64,000 nt of DNA, from the NCBI GenBank assembly GCA_002382325.1, contig DGAG01000009.1:37356-101355 (forward strand), in the 5' to 3' direction. The notes under the pieces were generated by a model, which was given only the letters and a program-made list of their open reading frames with translations, was not told the origin of the DNA and searched no databases. This document shows positions 28,724 to 37,505 of the stretch, in pieces. A program made the position numbers and the translations under genes. The DNA comes from Epsilonproteobacteria bacterium UBA4036 (lineage in GTDB: Bacteria; Campylobacterota; Campylobacteria; Campylobacterales; Arcobacteraceae). Numbering within the stretch: the stretch's first letter is position 1; each line of letters starts with the position of its first letter.

Positions 28724-30601
28724 TTATCGCTTTATACCAAGCAAAGTTTGAAGCAGTTGATCTACAATCGTAATGATTTTAGCACTGGCTTCATAGGCTG
28801 CTTGAAATTTAACTAAATTTAACATCTCTTGGTCTTTATCCACTTTAACAATCTCATCATAATTATTGCTTAAAGATTGTGTTATACTTTTTTGAGAATC
28901 AAGTAAAAAATCATTGTTCTCTTTATCTTCTGAAATTTTGACCAATCCCTCTTGAAAATATTTTGAAAAAGACATGGCATTGTTTGAATCAGGATTTTGA
29001 ACACCATTCTCAAATGAAAAATTATTTTTATGTTGAAATGTAACCAAATAGTCCAAATCATTTTGTGTCAAATCATTCACTGCCAATGAATTAAATTGTA
29101 AACTCTTAACATCACTGCCTGAGAACAGATTCATTTTTTTCTCATTTTGAAGATTGGTTCCCACATTATCAAACGCATCTTGCCCATAAATATAACTGCC
29201 ATCATCTGTTGAAACAGCATACGAGGCATGTATATCCGTTAACGTAAATGCAAAACTATTCAGCAAATCTTTATACTCTTGATATCGATTACTGTTTGAA
29301 TTAGTGGTCAAATTCTCTAATTTTGCTTGAATAATACCACTGCTTAATTGGGTTTTTTGGTCAATGGATTGCAAATAGACTTCATCAGAGGCTTCTTTGC
29401 TTTGATAACTGTTTTTCTCAAACGAAATATTCTCTTCTAAGCCAGTAGCCGCACCACCTCGTTGAAACTCTAAAGTACTTTCAAATTTACCGTCCATTCC
29501 CGCTGTTTTTGCTTCTAATACCAAATAACGTTCAAGAGTTAAATCAGGGGTAATAATATTGCCATCAATGTCTTTAGTGTAATCTCCATTATATGCCGTC
29601 ACAAGTTTGTTCATATAAGGGTCATTGTTAATCGCAACACTTAATGCTCGGACATAATTGGTATTATCAATCATATCATTTGCATCAACAATACTGTCCC
29701 CATTAATATCCAAGTTATTCCCTTGCGAATCTTTAACATAATCTCCAAATTTTAATTCAATGGTTCCAACATTATTAAGGGTAAATACAAATTTATCATC
29801 GGCATCCATCACACCGACACCTGAACTTAAAGAACTGGTAGTTCCATCATCAGCTACATATTTATTTTTTTGAGCAACAAACTCTTCTCCTATAGAAAAA
29901 GTTCGAACATTATCATGCCAAACTGCGCGTTGCCCTCCAATATTAAGCTCATAAGGTTCCCCTTTATTGACCTCAATATCAACATATTTTGCCAACTGTT
30001 TTTCCAATAAGTCACGTCTGTCAAGCAAATCATTAGTAGGTATTGACTGATTACCAATTTCTTTATTGATTGACGCAATCTCCAATAAAATATTATTGAC
30101 CTCAATTGCATCAAGTTTCACACTTTCTAACGTATTGGCTTCGGCATTTTCAATGGCAGCATACATTTTCTTTAAATCATTGACCAAATTATTGGCTTGT
30201 GTAATATAATTGTTGATAAAAACTGCATCTTCTCGATTGGAATTTAAATCATCAACTGCTTTAAAATAGTTATCAATGGTTTTAGATAAGCCCGCTTTAT
30301 CGGTTTCTTGGAAAATTGATTCCACATGTCCCAACAAAGATGAAAGTTCATTATAATAGGCTTCTTTTGTACCTTCATTCATTAAATTACTGTACAAATA
30401 GTCACTCGTGGCTCTTAATATATCGCCAACAGCACTTCCTCTTCCTGTGCTATTTTCTTGAATATGCCCAATTTCACTGACCTCAACAACACGTTTTTTA
30501 TACCCAGGAGTATTTTCATTTGCTATGTTGTTTGTAACATTTTCAAGAGAGACTTTTGATGTGTTTAATCCCGTTTGGGCAATGTTTAAACTGTTTAGCA
30601 T
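28724..30601 (-). CDS. flgK: Flagellar hook-filament junction protein FlgK, copy 1
   Basis: A 625-residue FlgK. The N-terminal D0 helix has LNIAQTGLNTSKVSLENVTNNIANENTPGYKK, the classical flagellar rod/hook signature, and the C-terminus MLNLVKFQAAYEASAKII is its partner helix. The centre is variable and rich in Asn/Asp, with an Asp-rich DINGDSIVDANDMID stretch resembling a Ca2+-binding or dockerin-like loop. It lies directly downstream of a second flgK (30665) and upstream of fliD. Its ANENTPGYKK is the closer of the two to the standard motif. Confidence 0.9.
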   Translation of the reverse strand: MLNSLNIAQTGLNTSKVSLENVTNNIANENTPGYKKRVVEVSEIGHIQENSTGRGSAVGDILRATSDYLYSNLMNEGTKEAYYNELSSLLGHVESIFQETDKAGLSKTIDNYFKAVDDLNSNREDAVFINNYITQANNLVNDLKKMYAAIENAEANTLESVKLDAIEVNNILLEIASINKEIGNQSIPTNDLLDRRDLLEKQLAKYVDIEVNKGEPYELNIGGQRAVWHDNVRTFSIGEEFVAQKNKYVADDGTTSSLSSGVGVMDADDKFVFTLNNVGTIELKFGDYVKDSQGNNLDINGDSIVDANDMIDNTNYVRALSVAINNDPYMNKLVTAYNGDYTKDIDGNIITPDLTLERYLVLEAKTAGMDGKFESTLEFQRGGAATGLEENISFEKNSYQSKEASDEVYLQSIDQKTQLSSGIIQAKLENLTTNSNSNRYQEYKDLLNSFAFTLTDIHASYAVSTDDGSYIYGQDAFDNVGTNLQNEKKMNLFSGSDVKSLQFNSLAVNDLTQNDLDYLVTFQHKNNFSFENGVQNPDSNNAMSFSKYFQEGLVKISEDKENNDFLLDSQKSITQSLSNNYDEIVKVDKDQEMLNLVKFQAAYEASAKIITIVDQLLQTLLGIKR

Positions 30602-30664
30602 CTTTTACTCCTTTATAATTTTATTCCACATTTTGACATTACATTTCTTAAAAATAGTTTAAGG

Positions 30665-32461
30665 TTATCGACTAACCATATTAAGCGTGGTACTGATCAT
30701 ATCTTGTAACACCGTAGCTAACTTTGCATTGGCTTCATACGCCGCTTGGAACTTCATCAGATTAAGCATCTCTTCATCGGGGTCAACTTTAACCATTTTA
30801 TCATAACTGTTTTTTAACGATTGCGTCACTGTTTGTTGTGTATCATACGCAAAGTCATTGTTGGCTTTAAAGTTGGCAATATCAATTTGAAAAGATTGGA
30901 AAAATTTTGAGAAGCTTGTTCCAATCGTCCCATCAGCCGCAAGTTCTTCATAATTATTATTAATGTTTTGCTGACCATCTTCTTTGAATAAAATATCAAT
31001 TTTATGAGAAAAAGAGGCCAGATAATCATAATCTTTTTGTTCCATTTGATTAACTGCTTGATTGTTAAACTGCAATGTTTTCACACTTGAACCCGTAAAT
31101 AAGCCTAATGTCACGCCATTATTGTACGATTCACCACTGTTGATACTCGCTTTTTCTCCGTAAACAAAATTTCCATCATTTTTAACAATATATTGTTTGC
31201 TCATATCTGCAAGTGTTGCAGCAAAAGTATCTAAACTATCTTTGAAGTTTTGAATAATATTATGAGAAGAGCTACTGTCTAAGTTTTCAATTTTTGCCAA
31301 AGCACTGCCATTACTCAATGTTATTTTTTCATCATAACTTTTAATAAAACTTTCACTTTTGGCTTCAACACTTTGTCTCTCACTTTTATTGATTAACGCA
31401 ACTTCATAGGCATTATTACTGTTTGTATCCGTAAAATGTTTTAACGCTGAATCAAATTCGCCATTCATTCCTGCTTTATTGGAAACAATTTCCAAATTAC
31501 CACTGGCATTAATTGTAGCAGTTACTAAATTGCTAATATCGGGATCATTATTAATTTTATAGACCACTGCATCCAAAATATTGGTCTCATCAACGACATT
31601 ACCATCAACCGTTTCACCATATTTTACTTCAACGGAAAATAAATTATTAATTTCATACACCAATTTATCATTGGGATTAGCTCCACTGGGATTTAAAGGA
31701 ATATCGGCAGTAACAAAGCGATCAATTTGAGCGGTATTGGCTTCACCATAACTAAACTCTCTCACGTTATCATTTCGTACAGCCGTTACATTACCAATTT
31801 TTAATTGATAATCTCCAAAATCCTTTGAAACCGTAATATCTACTAATGAAGCCAACTCTTTTTCAAGAGCGTCACGTTTATCTAAAAGAGTTAATTGAGG
31901 CGTATTTGATTTTCCAAGATGTTCATTGATATTGGCAATATTTTGTACAATACGATTGATATCTCGAACATCTGCTTTTAAATCCGATTTTAATTTTGCC
32001 TCTTCATTGTTTAATGAAGTGTATAAAGTTTTCATATCGTCCACAATAATTGATGCTCTGGTTTTTAAATCTTCTTGATACGTTACATTTTGTGGATTAC
32101 TTTTTAAATTCTCTAAACTTTGGAAATAGGCATCTAAATCTTTAGAAAACCCACTGTCATCTGTCTCTTGAAACATATTTTCAATTGAACCCAGCATAGT
32201 AGAGAGTTCTTCATAATACGACAAAGAAGTTGTTTCGCCCACATAATTTTTATAAATAAAATCATTGGTATTTCGAATCGTATCTCCAATTGAGACGCCT
32301 CGCCCTGTCAATCGCGAATCGGTTTGAGCTGCTTCATTAATTTGTGTGGTTCTTTTAACATAACCAGCAACATTTTCATTTGCAGTATTATTTGTTGATG
32401 TTTGAGCACCAACTCTTGCGCCAATCAGTCCTGATTCTACCACATGTAAGGTATTAAGCAT
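30665..32461 (-). CDS. flgK: Flagellar hook-filament junction protein FlgK, copy 2
   Basis: A 598-residue protein clearly homologous to the next gene over its N-terminus (TGRGVSIGDTIRNTNDFIYKN, FQETDDSGFSKDLDAYFQSLENLKSN) and C-terminus (MLNLMKFQAAYEANAKLATVL). The family motif is altered, reading NNTANENVAGYVKR instead of NNIANxNTPGYxR, which suggests a diverged role. FlgL, the other junction protein, is not recognised in the window; this copy may be a second FlgK-like junction protein. It is first of the flgK-flgK-fliD-fliS run. Confidence 0.85.
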   Translation of the reverse strand: MLNTLHVVESGLIGARVGAQTSTNNTANENVAGYVKRTTQINEAAQTDSRLTGRGVSIGDTIRNTNDFIYKNYVGETTSLSYYEELSTMLGSIENMFQETDDSGFSKDLDAYFQSLENLKSNPQNVTYQEDLKTRASIIVDDMKTLYTSLNNEEAKLKSDLKADVRDINRIVQNIANINEHLGKSNTPQLTLLDKRDALEKELASLVDITVSKDFGDYQLKIGNVTAVRNDNVREFSYGEANTAQIDRFVTADIPLNPSGANPNDKLVYEINNLFSVEVKYGETVDGNVVDETNILDAVVYKINNDPDISNLVTATINASGNLEIVSNKAGMNGEFDSALKHFTDTNSNNAYEVALINKSERQSVEAKSESFIKSYDEKITLSNGSALAKIENLDSSSSHNIIQNFKDSLDTFAATLADMSKQYIVKNDGNFVYGEKASINSGESYNNGVTLGLFTGSSVKTLQFNNQAVNQMEQKDYDYLASFSHKIDILFKEDGQQNINNNYEELAADGTIGTSFSKFFQSFQIDIANFKANNDFAYDTQQTVTQSLKNSYDKMVKVDPDEEMLNLMKFQAAYEANAKLATVLQDMISTTLNMVSR

Positions 32462-32582
32462 CTCATACTCCTTTTCTGAAAGTTAGATTAAAATAATCCA
32501 ATATGCTATTATATAATAATTTTTATAAATAAACTGATTATTTTTTAATTATTTATAAAATTTATTTATTCTTAAGTTTATC

Positions 32583-33293
32583 TTAAAATGGCCATAACGC
32601 TTTTAAAATTTTCATGCCCCAAGGAGTCCGTAAAGCGTCCTTTTCTTCACCGTCTTTTCGATATAAAATCTTTAAATTAGCAATTTGTGATGACATAATA
32701 CTGTTTTCGGGTGAAATATCATAAGGTCGTATGACTCCACTTAATATAATCTCTTGACTTTGACCATCTATAAGCATCTGCTTTGAGCCTTTTATAAAAT
32801 AGTTTCCATTTTGATAGGTTTGCTCAATAATAACCGAAACCGTTGTTTCAAACGTTTCATCAATTTCAGATTCTGCTTTACCGGTAAAGGATGATCCTGA
32901 GCCAATAGAAGCATCAAACCCTAAGACACTGTTAAATTTTTCTGCATATTTACTGATTGTGCCACTGGGATTGGTATTTGCTGCATTAGGAGTAATAATT
33001 CCCCCATTAAAACTTCCATTGGTGTTTCGTGAAGTGGTTCGCTTATTACTGGTATCTGCTTGTAACTCTTCATTAATGACCACTTGAATAATATCACCAA
33101 TTTGTAAATCTTTTTTATCCGCAAATAAAGATCCTCCTCGACTGGAGTATAAAGACCCTTTTTTTGTAATGGGTTTGGCTTGTTCTTTTGGAATTTGAAT
33201 CGCTGGTTGTTGGAAATCTAACTCTTCTTTGGCACACCCTACAAACAGTAGCGTTATGCCCAAGAAAAAGAGGATTTTAAGAGTTTGGAACAT
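32583..33293 (-). CDS. flgH: Flagellar L-ring protein FlgH
   Basis: A 236-residue outer membrane lipoprotein that forms the L ring around the flagellar rod. The signal peptide ends in a lipobox LFVGC with Cys20 as the lipidated residue. GSLYSSRGGSLFADKKDLQIGDIIQVVINEELQADTSNKR and ISGVIRP-type segments (LSGVIRPYDISPENSI) are family features. The start overlaps the stop of the upstream unknown gene by 17 bases. The P-ring gene flgI is about 3 kb away on the other strand. Confidence 0.93.
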   Translation of the reverse strand: MFQTLKILFFLGITLLFVGCAKEELDFQQPAIQIPKEQAKPITKKGSLYSSRGGSLFADKKDLQIGDIIQVVINEELQADTSNKRTTSRNTNGSFNGGIITPNAANTNPSGTISKYAEKFNSVLGFDASIGSGSSFTGKAESEIDETFETTVSVIIEQTYQNGNYFIKGSKQMLIDGQSQEIILSGVIRPYDISPENSIMSSQIANLKILYRKDGEEKDALRTPWGMKILKALWPF

Positions 33294-33702
33294 TATATTT
33301 GCTTTCTACTATTTGTTTTAAATCGATGGCTATTTTGATATCTTCCACACTGGTTTTTACTAATGCCATCACTCCATATCGAACCATAAGAGCATCCAAA
33401 GATGCATCTGGGTCAGTTGCGATATAGAGTTTTCGTCCAATGACTTTAACTGTTCTAATTTTATCTTGAGAAATTAACTCCACTGCAATTTGTGCTTCAT
33501 CATAAATGAGGGTTTCAATATCTAAAGCACGTTTTTCTTTGAGTTGGTTTTCGATTTCTAAAGGCGTTTTTTGTTGTTCTTGTTCTTGAAATTTACCACT
33601 TAAGTGAAAATAATATGCAGTAAACAACGAAATCACCGCTGCAAAAGCAATCAGTTTAACAACAACTCTTTTATAATTGGTTCGTTTAACTGCAACTATC
33701 AT
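33277..33702 (-). CDS. Single-span membrane protein in the flagellar operon, unknown
   Basis: A 141-residue protein with a basic N-terminus, one membrane helix near residues 16-32 (KLIAFAAVISLFTAYYF) and a periplasmic domain of about 100 residues. It sits between fliL and flgH, overlapping flgH by 17 bases, so a role in the basal body or its rings is likely from context. I do not recognise the family. Confidence 0.65.
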   Translation of the reverse strand: MIVAVKRTNYKRVVVKLIAFAAVISLFTAYYFHLSGKFQEQEQQKTPLEIENQLKEKRALDIETLIYDEAQIAVELISQDKIRTVKVIGRKLYIATDPDASLDALMVRYGVMALVKTSVEDIKIAIDLKQIVESKYNVPNS

Positions 33703-33711
33703 ATTTTCTCC

Positions 33712-34245
33712 TTACTTAATGACAAAAGCCGTAAAAAACAGATTTTTGACATTGTCTTTTTTATAACTGCTGTTATCTCCAATGGCTCGATTTAAAATAT
33801 TGTTAATTTCTTGAATTAACTCTTCTTTAAGTAACTCTTTTCCTCCTACGGTTAAGAGTTCTTCTGAATTTCTTGAACTGATCAATGAAATCACCAAATC
33901 AATAATTTCAGGTTTGTTTTCATCCATCAACTGCTCAATATCATCTTCAATACTATCAATAGTAAAAGAGAGTTTCATTAACTTCTCTCTGCCTTTTGAA
34001 TTGGTAATATTAAGAACCATATCATTAATTTGGACTTTATAAGAATCTTTATACACTCTCTCTTCTACTGCATTAGCCCCATTGACATTTGCAGCTTGAG
34101 CATTGGCATTCATACTGTTTTGATAAAGGAAATATCCTCCTCCTGCAATAACCAATATTAAAATAATAATTAACGCAATCAGTGCAATTAAAACACCTTT
34201 GCCTCCTGATTTTTGTTCTTGTACTACAACTTCTTCATCTGCCAT
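33712..34245 (-). CDS. fliL: Flagellar basal body-associated protein FliL
   Basis: A 177-residue FliL, which surrounds the stator units and supports motor torque. A short charged cytosolic N-terminus (MADEEVVVQEQKSGGKG) precedes one membrane helix (residues 18-40) and a periplasmic stomatin-like domain (YKVQINDMVLNITNSKGREKLMKLSFTIDSI). It lies between the motE-like gene and an unknown gene in the minus-strand flagellar operon. Confidence 0.9.
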   Translation of the reverse strand: MADEEVVVQEQKSGGKGVLIALIALIIILILVIAGGGYFLYQNSMNANAQAANVNGANAVEERVYKDSYKVQINDMVLNITNSKGREKLMKLSFTIDSIEDDIEQLMDENKPEIIDLVISLISSRNSEELLTVGGKELLKEELIQEINNILNRAIGDNSSYKKDNVKNLFFTAFVIK

Positions 34246-34257
34246 AAAATCCCCTCT

Positions 34258-34737
34258 TTAATTATTAATATTCTTATAGTTTTTTAATTTTTCTGTAATC
34301 AATGCGGCATGTTCCACATCCAAAAACTTCATTAAAACGGTTACATTTCTCTCTTTAAGCTTTAAGATTATATCAAAAACATCTTCAATTTTTCCCTCAT
34401 CCATCATCTGGTTAAAAATGGTTGCGGCAATTTTAGGTTTCATTGTATCATAAATTTTTGCGGTTTTACTCTCAACTTCACCTTGAATATCTTTTAAAAT
34501 AAGCTCATTTTGTTTGTAAAGTGTCGCAATCTCTTTTTTCTCTTTTTCAACTTTTTTCAGTAATTGTTCCAACTCTTGTTTGTTTTTTTGATATTCACTC
34601 TCTTTTTTATTGTAAAAAACAGTCAACTCTTCTTTCAGTGCGATGACTTCATTTTTTTCTTTAATGTATGACATTTCATCTTGAGGTGCCGCTTGAAGAT
34701 ATAAAAAACTCATCAATAAAATAATTATTTTGTACAT
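34258..34737 (-). CDS. MotE/MgtE-N-like flagellar protein
   Basis: A 159-residue secreted or anchored protein: an N-terminal hydrophobic signal (MYKIIILLMSFLYLQAAP), a long coiled coil (residues about 35-90), and a C-terminal FliG/MgtE-N-like helical domain (ESKTAKIYDTMKPKIAATIFNQMMDEGKIEDVFDIILKL). That matches MotE, the periplasmic chaperone or stabiliser of the stator protein MotB in Campylobacterota. I chose the ATG at 34735-34737, preceded by AGGAG; the frame is open to 34800. Confidence 0.72.
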   Translation of the reverse strand: MYKIIILLMSFLYLQAAPQDEMSYIKEKNEVIALKEELTVFYNKKESEYQKNKQELEQLLKKVEKEKKEIATLYKQNELILKDIQGEVESKTAKIYDTMKPKIAATIFNQMMDEGKIEDVFDIILKLKERNVTVLMKFLDVEHAALITEKLKNYKNINN

Positions 34738-34747
34738 GTTTTTACTC

Positions 34748-35152
34748 CTAACTTGCAACATATTTACTTTGCATATATTCTGCTGTTGCTTCTTCTTCAC
34801 GTTTTAGAAGCTCTTTTAACTCAATTTTTTTCTGTTCTTGTACCAAATAACTAAACTGTTCACTCTCTTTAAGTAACTCTTTGAGCTCTTCATTGGCTTT
34901 ATCTATTTTTTGTATCAATCGATTTTTAATCACATTGAGTTTAACAATATGTGCTTTCATGGTATTTTTGTGTATTTGTAAAATAGCAAAATCCGAAATG
35001 GCTCCGTGTTTATTCACACTGGTTGTCGCCATTTGATGCTGTGTGAGCATAATTTCAGCTTCAAGTTCTTCAACTCGATTTTGCATTTTTGTGCGTTCGA
35101 GTATTTTTTGGTCGGTTTGCATTTTTTTTAAGTTAAGTAATTTTTTAATCAT
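34748..35152 (-). CDS. fliJ: FliJ-like flagellar export protein
   Basis: A 134-residue, almost wholly coiled-coil protein (LNLKKMQTDQKILERTKMQNRVEELEAEI...). This is the architecture and position of FliJ, the stalk-like subunit of the flagellar export ATPase. FliJ sequences are poorly conserved, so the call rests on structure and context between fliQ and the motE-like gene. I chose the ATG at 35150-35152, which follows fliQ by two bases; the open frame extends into fliQ. Confidence 0.65.
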   Translation of the reverse strand: MIKKLLNLKKMQTDQKILERTKMQNRVEELEAEIMLTQHQMATTSVNKHGAISDFAILQIHKNTMKAHIVKLNVIKNRLIQKIDKANEELKELLKESEQFSYLVQEQKKIELKELLKREEEATAEYMQSKYVAS

Positions 35153-35154
35153 AA

Positions 35155-35415
35155 CTAATCTCCAAATACTAAGATTAAATCCCATAACTCTTTGGTATAG
35201 GTATGAACATTTTCGCCCATCCATGGCAAAGCAATAAGAATAAATATTGACACAATAATCATTTTAGGTACAAACGTTAAAGAAGCATCACTGACTTGAG
35301 TTACTGCTTGAAAAATACTAATGAGTAACCCAATAACCATACTGACCAATAACGAAGGTAATCCCAAAATTAAAATTATTCTGACTGTATTTTCAGCAAT
35401 TGCCAATAAATCCAT
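35155..35415 (-). CDS. fliQ: Flagellar type III export protein FliQ
   Basis: The 86-residue protein has two membrane helices (about 12-35 and 50-70) and family residues in ENTVRIILILGLPSLLVSMVIGLLISIFQAVTQVSDASLTFVPK. FliQ is part of the FliPQR export gate at the inner membrane. It lies five bases after the acidic protein gene and directly before fliJ. FliP and FliR are not in the window. Confidence 0.93.
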   Translation of the reverse strand: MDLLAIAENTVRIILILGLPSLLVSMVIGLLISIFQAVTQVSDASLTFVPKMIIVSIFILIALPWMGENVHTYTKELWDLILVFGD

Positions 35416-35420
35416 TGCCG

Positions 35421-36362
35421 CTACTCTTTAATTTTAATGGTTATCTCCAAAGTTTTATTATTTAGCAACTGTGTAATTAACGATGAAATTTCATGGATAC
35501 TATTACTATTTAACTCAACTTCTGCACCTGTTTTTTTAGTACTTTGATTCGTTGTTTTACTGCTATTTTTTGTACTTGAGCCATTTAATGCCTCTAAAAG
35601 TTCATCTTCATTTAAACTGTCCAACTCAGAAAATTCATCTGACATACTGTTTTCCCCTTTTTGCTCAATTTTTTCAACTGTTAAACCAAAATCTTCTTCT
35701 TGCAAATTTATTTCATTATCGCTTTCATTAACCGAAGTTATTTCAGGTGTTTCTTCTTCTGTTGCTTGATTCTTTGTTTGCTCTTCTTCATCATCAAAAT
35801 CAATGACATCATCTATATCAAAGTCATCATCCTCGTCGTGGTCATACAATGAAATACTATTACTCAATTCTTCTTCAGATTCCACTTTTATTTGATCTGT
35901 TTTCTCTTCTTGTTTCTCTTCTTTTAAAGGAGTATGCACAAAAGCATATTCACTGTTTTTTAGCGCAATATCACTGTCTTGCTTTTGAACATACTCCTCT
36001 TTTAAGCTCTCTTTTAACTCATGGGCTTTTTCAAGTTTTTTAATGATATGAGTGGCTATATCATGAATATCATCCACACTCAAATCCCCTATACCATGCT
36101 CTTTTAGGAACTCTTCTTCTATCCCATCTTTAGGTTTTAAAAATTTTATCTTATCGTTTAAAGAGTTCTTTTTAATAATTTTTTCGTCGTCAATCAAAAA
36201 TATATTTTTAGGGTCTTCTTCTATCGCCTCTTTAAGCTGACGTAACGCACTGAGTTCTACTATGCTGTCTTCATCGCTGAGTCTAAACTTCATATTAGCA
36301 TGTTCTAAAACTTCTTGGATGTTATTTTTAAAACTTTTACTGCCATAAATATATATAGTCAC
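35421..36362 (-). CDS. Acidic protein of the flagellar operon, unknown
   Basis: A 313-residue soluble protein that is first in the minus-strand fliQ operon. The N-terminus (MTIYIYGSKSFKNNIQEVLEHANMKF ... NIFLIDDEK) looks like a small alpha/beta domain, perhaps receiver-like. A very acidic low-complexity centre (YDHDEDDDFDIDDVIDFDDEEEQ) follows, and a conserved-looking C-terminal helix IHEISSLITQLLNNKTLEITIKIKE ends the chain. No known family is recognised. It is probably a flagellar accessory protein by position only. Confidence 0.6.
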   Translation of the reverse strand: MTIYIYGSKSFKNNIQEVLEHANMKFRLSDEDSIVELSALRQLKEAIEEDPKNIFLIDDEKIIKKNSLNDKIKFLKPKDGIEEEFLKEHGIGDLSVDDIHDIATHIIKKLEKAHELKESLKEEYVQKQDSDIALKNSEYAFVHTPLKEEKQEEKTDQIKVESEEELSNSISLYDHDEDDDFDIDDVIDFDDEEEQTKNQATEEETPEITSVNESDNEINLQEEDFGLTVEKIEQKGENSMSDEFSELDSLNEDELLEALNGSSTKNSSKTTNQSTKKTGAEVELNSNSIHEISSLITQLLNNKTLEITIKIKE

Positions 36363-36454
36363 AGATAACCTTAAATTATTTTTACGGTCATTATACCTAC
36401 ATTTTATAAAATTTTAGATAAAATTAACCCAATTAACACAAATGAGGTTTTGCA

Positions 36455-37504
36455 TTGAAATATATCGTCTTATTACTTTTATTTATCTCCTCTTTGTATG
36501 CACAAACCATCAAAGACATCTCATCGGTCGTTGGAATACGAAAAAACCAACTCATTGGATATGGTTTAGTTGTCGGACTAGCAGGAACAGGAGATAAAAG
36601 TAAATTTACTATGCAAAGTTTACAAAACTTGTTACGAAACTCGTACATTAAGATTCCTACGTCTTCAATCAATTCAAAAAATATTGCGGCTGTTATGGTC
36701 ACAGCTGAACTTCCTGCTTTTGCACGTCAAGGGGATAAAATAGAAGTCAAAGTTTCTGCCATTGGTGATGCTAAATCCATTGACCAAGGGGAACTTCTTT
36801 TAACACAACTCAAAGGAGTGGATGGCAACGTATATGCCTTGGCACAAGGAACTATTTTGTCACAAGAAAACAAAACCACCGGTTTGATTTATAACGGTGC
36901 TATCATTGAAAATGAATTGGATTTTTCATTGCAAGAAGAGAAAGATATTACACTGAGTTTATACAAAGCCGATGCCAAAAATGCGGATTTGATTGAGACC
37001 AAAATCAATCAAGAATTTGGTCAAAATACAGCTCAAGCCATTGATACACGAACGATTATTGCGAGTAAACCAGAAAATATGTCGATTGTAAAATTTTTAG
37101 CCATTATTCAAAATATTGAAATAGATTCCTCTTTTAAACAAAAAATTATTATTGATACGACCAAAGAGACTATCATTGTAGGAGGTGATGTTGTGATTAA
37201 GCCTGTTACCATTACAAAAGATGCTTTTACCATTCGTATCAAACAAAGTTCATTGGATGAGAACCAATGGAATGACCCTGCTATTAACCAAGGTCGAGAT
37301 ATTGGCGATGATGCCAAAATCGATCAAAAACCCGTTGTGGTCAATTTGGATAATGCTTTAGTCAATACCAAAAAAGAGCCTACTATTTCTGATTTGATGC
37401 GGGCAATGAAAGTAATGAAGCTTCCTATTACGGATATCATTGATGCCATAAAAATGTTGCGAGATTTGGGTGCAATTGATGTTGAAATGGAAATAAGAGG
37501 TTAA
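36455..37504 (+). CDS. flgI: Flagellar P-ring protein FlgI
   Basis: A 349-residue periplasmic protein forming the P ring. A signal peptide (MKYIVLLLLFISSLYA) precedes the family start TIKDISSVVGIRKNQLIGYGLVVGLAGTGD. ARQGDKIEVKVSAIGDAKSIDQGELLLTQLKG and the C-terminal LMRAMKVMKLPITDIIDAIKMLRDLGAIDVEMEI are diagnostic. The start is TTG at 36455 with GAGG about ten bases upstream; the ATG at 36440 is out of frame. It is divergent from the acidic-protein gene and is followed by fliM after one base. Confidence 0.95.
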   Translation: MKYIVLLLLFISSLYAQTIKDISSVVGIRKNQLIGYGLVVGLAGTGDKSKFTMQSLQNLLRNSYIKIPTSSINSKNIAAVMVTAELPAFARQGDKIEVKVSAIGDAKSIDQGELLLTQLKGVDGNVYALAQGTILSQENKTTGLIYNGAIIENELDFSLQEEKDITLSLYKADAKNADLIETKINQEFGQNTAQAIDTRTIIASKPENMSIVKFLAIIQNIEIDSSFKQKIIIDTTKETIIVGGDVVIKPVTITKDAFTIRIKQSSLDENQWNDPAINQGRDIGDDAKIDQKPVVVNLDNALVNTKKEPTISDLMRAMKVMKLPITDIIDAIKMLRDLGAIDVEMEIRG

Positions 37505-37505
37505 T

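Noticed and set aside
32462..32582. Possible sigma-54 (TGGCAC-TTGC) or sigma-28 promoter before the flgK operon
   Set aside because: I looked for both consensus forms on the minus strand and found no acceptable match; only general AT-rich DNA is visible.
35849..36043. 64-residue plus-strand frame opposite the acidic flagellar protein
   Set aside because: A mirror of the acidic low-complexity coding region; no ribosome site or context.
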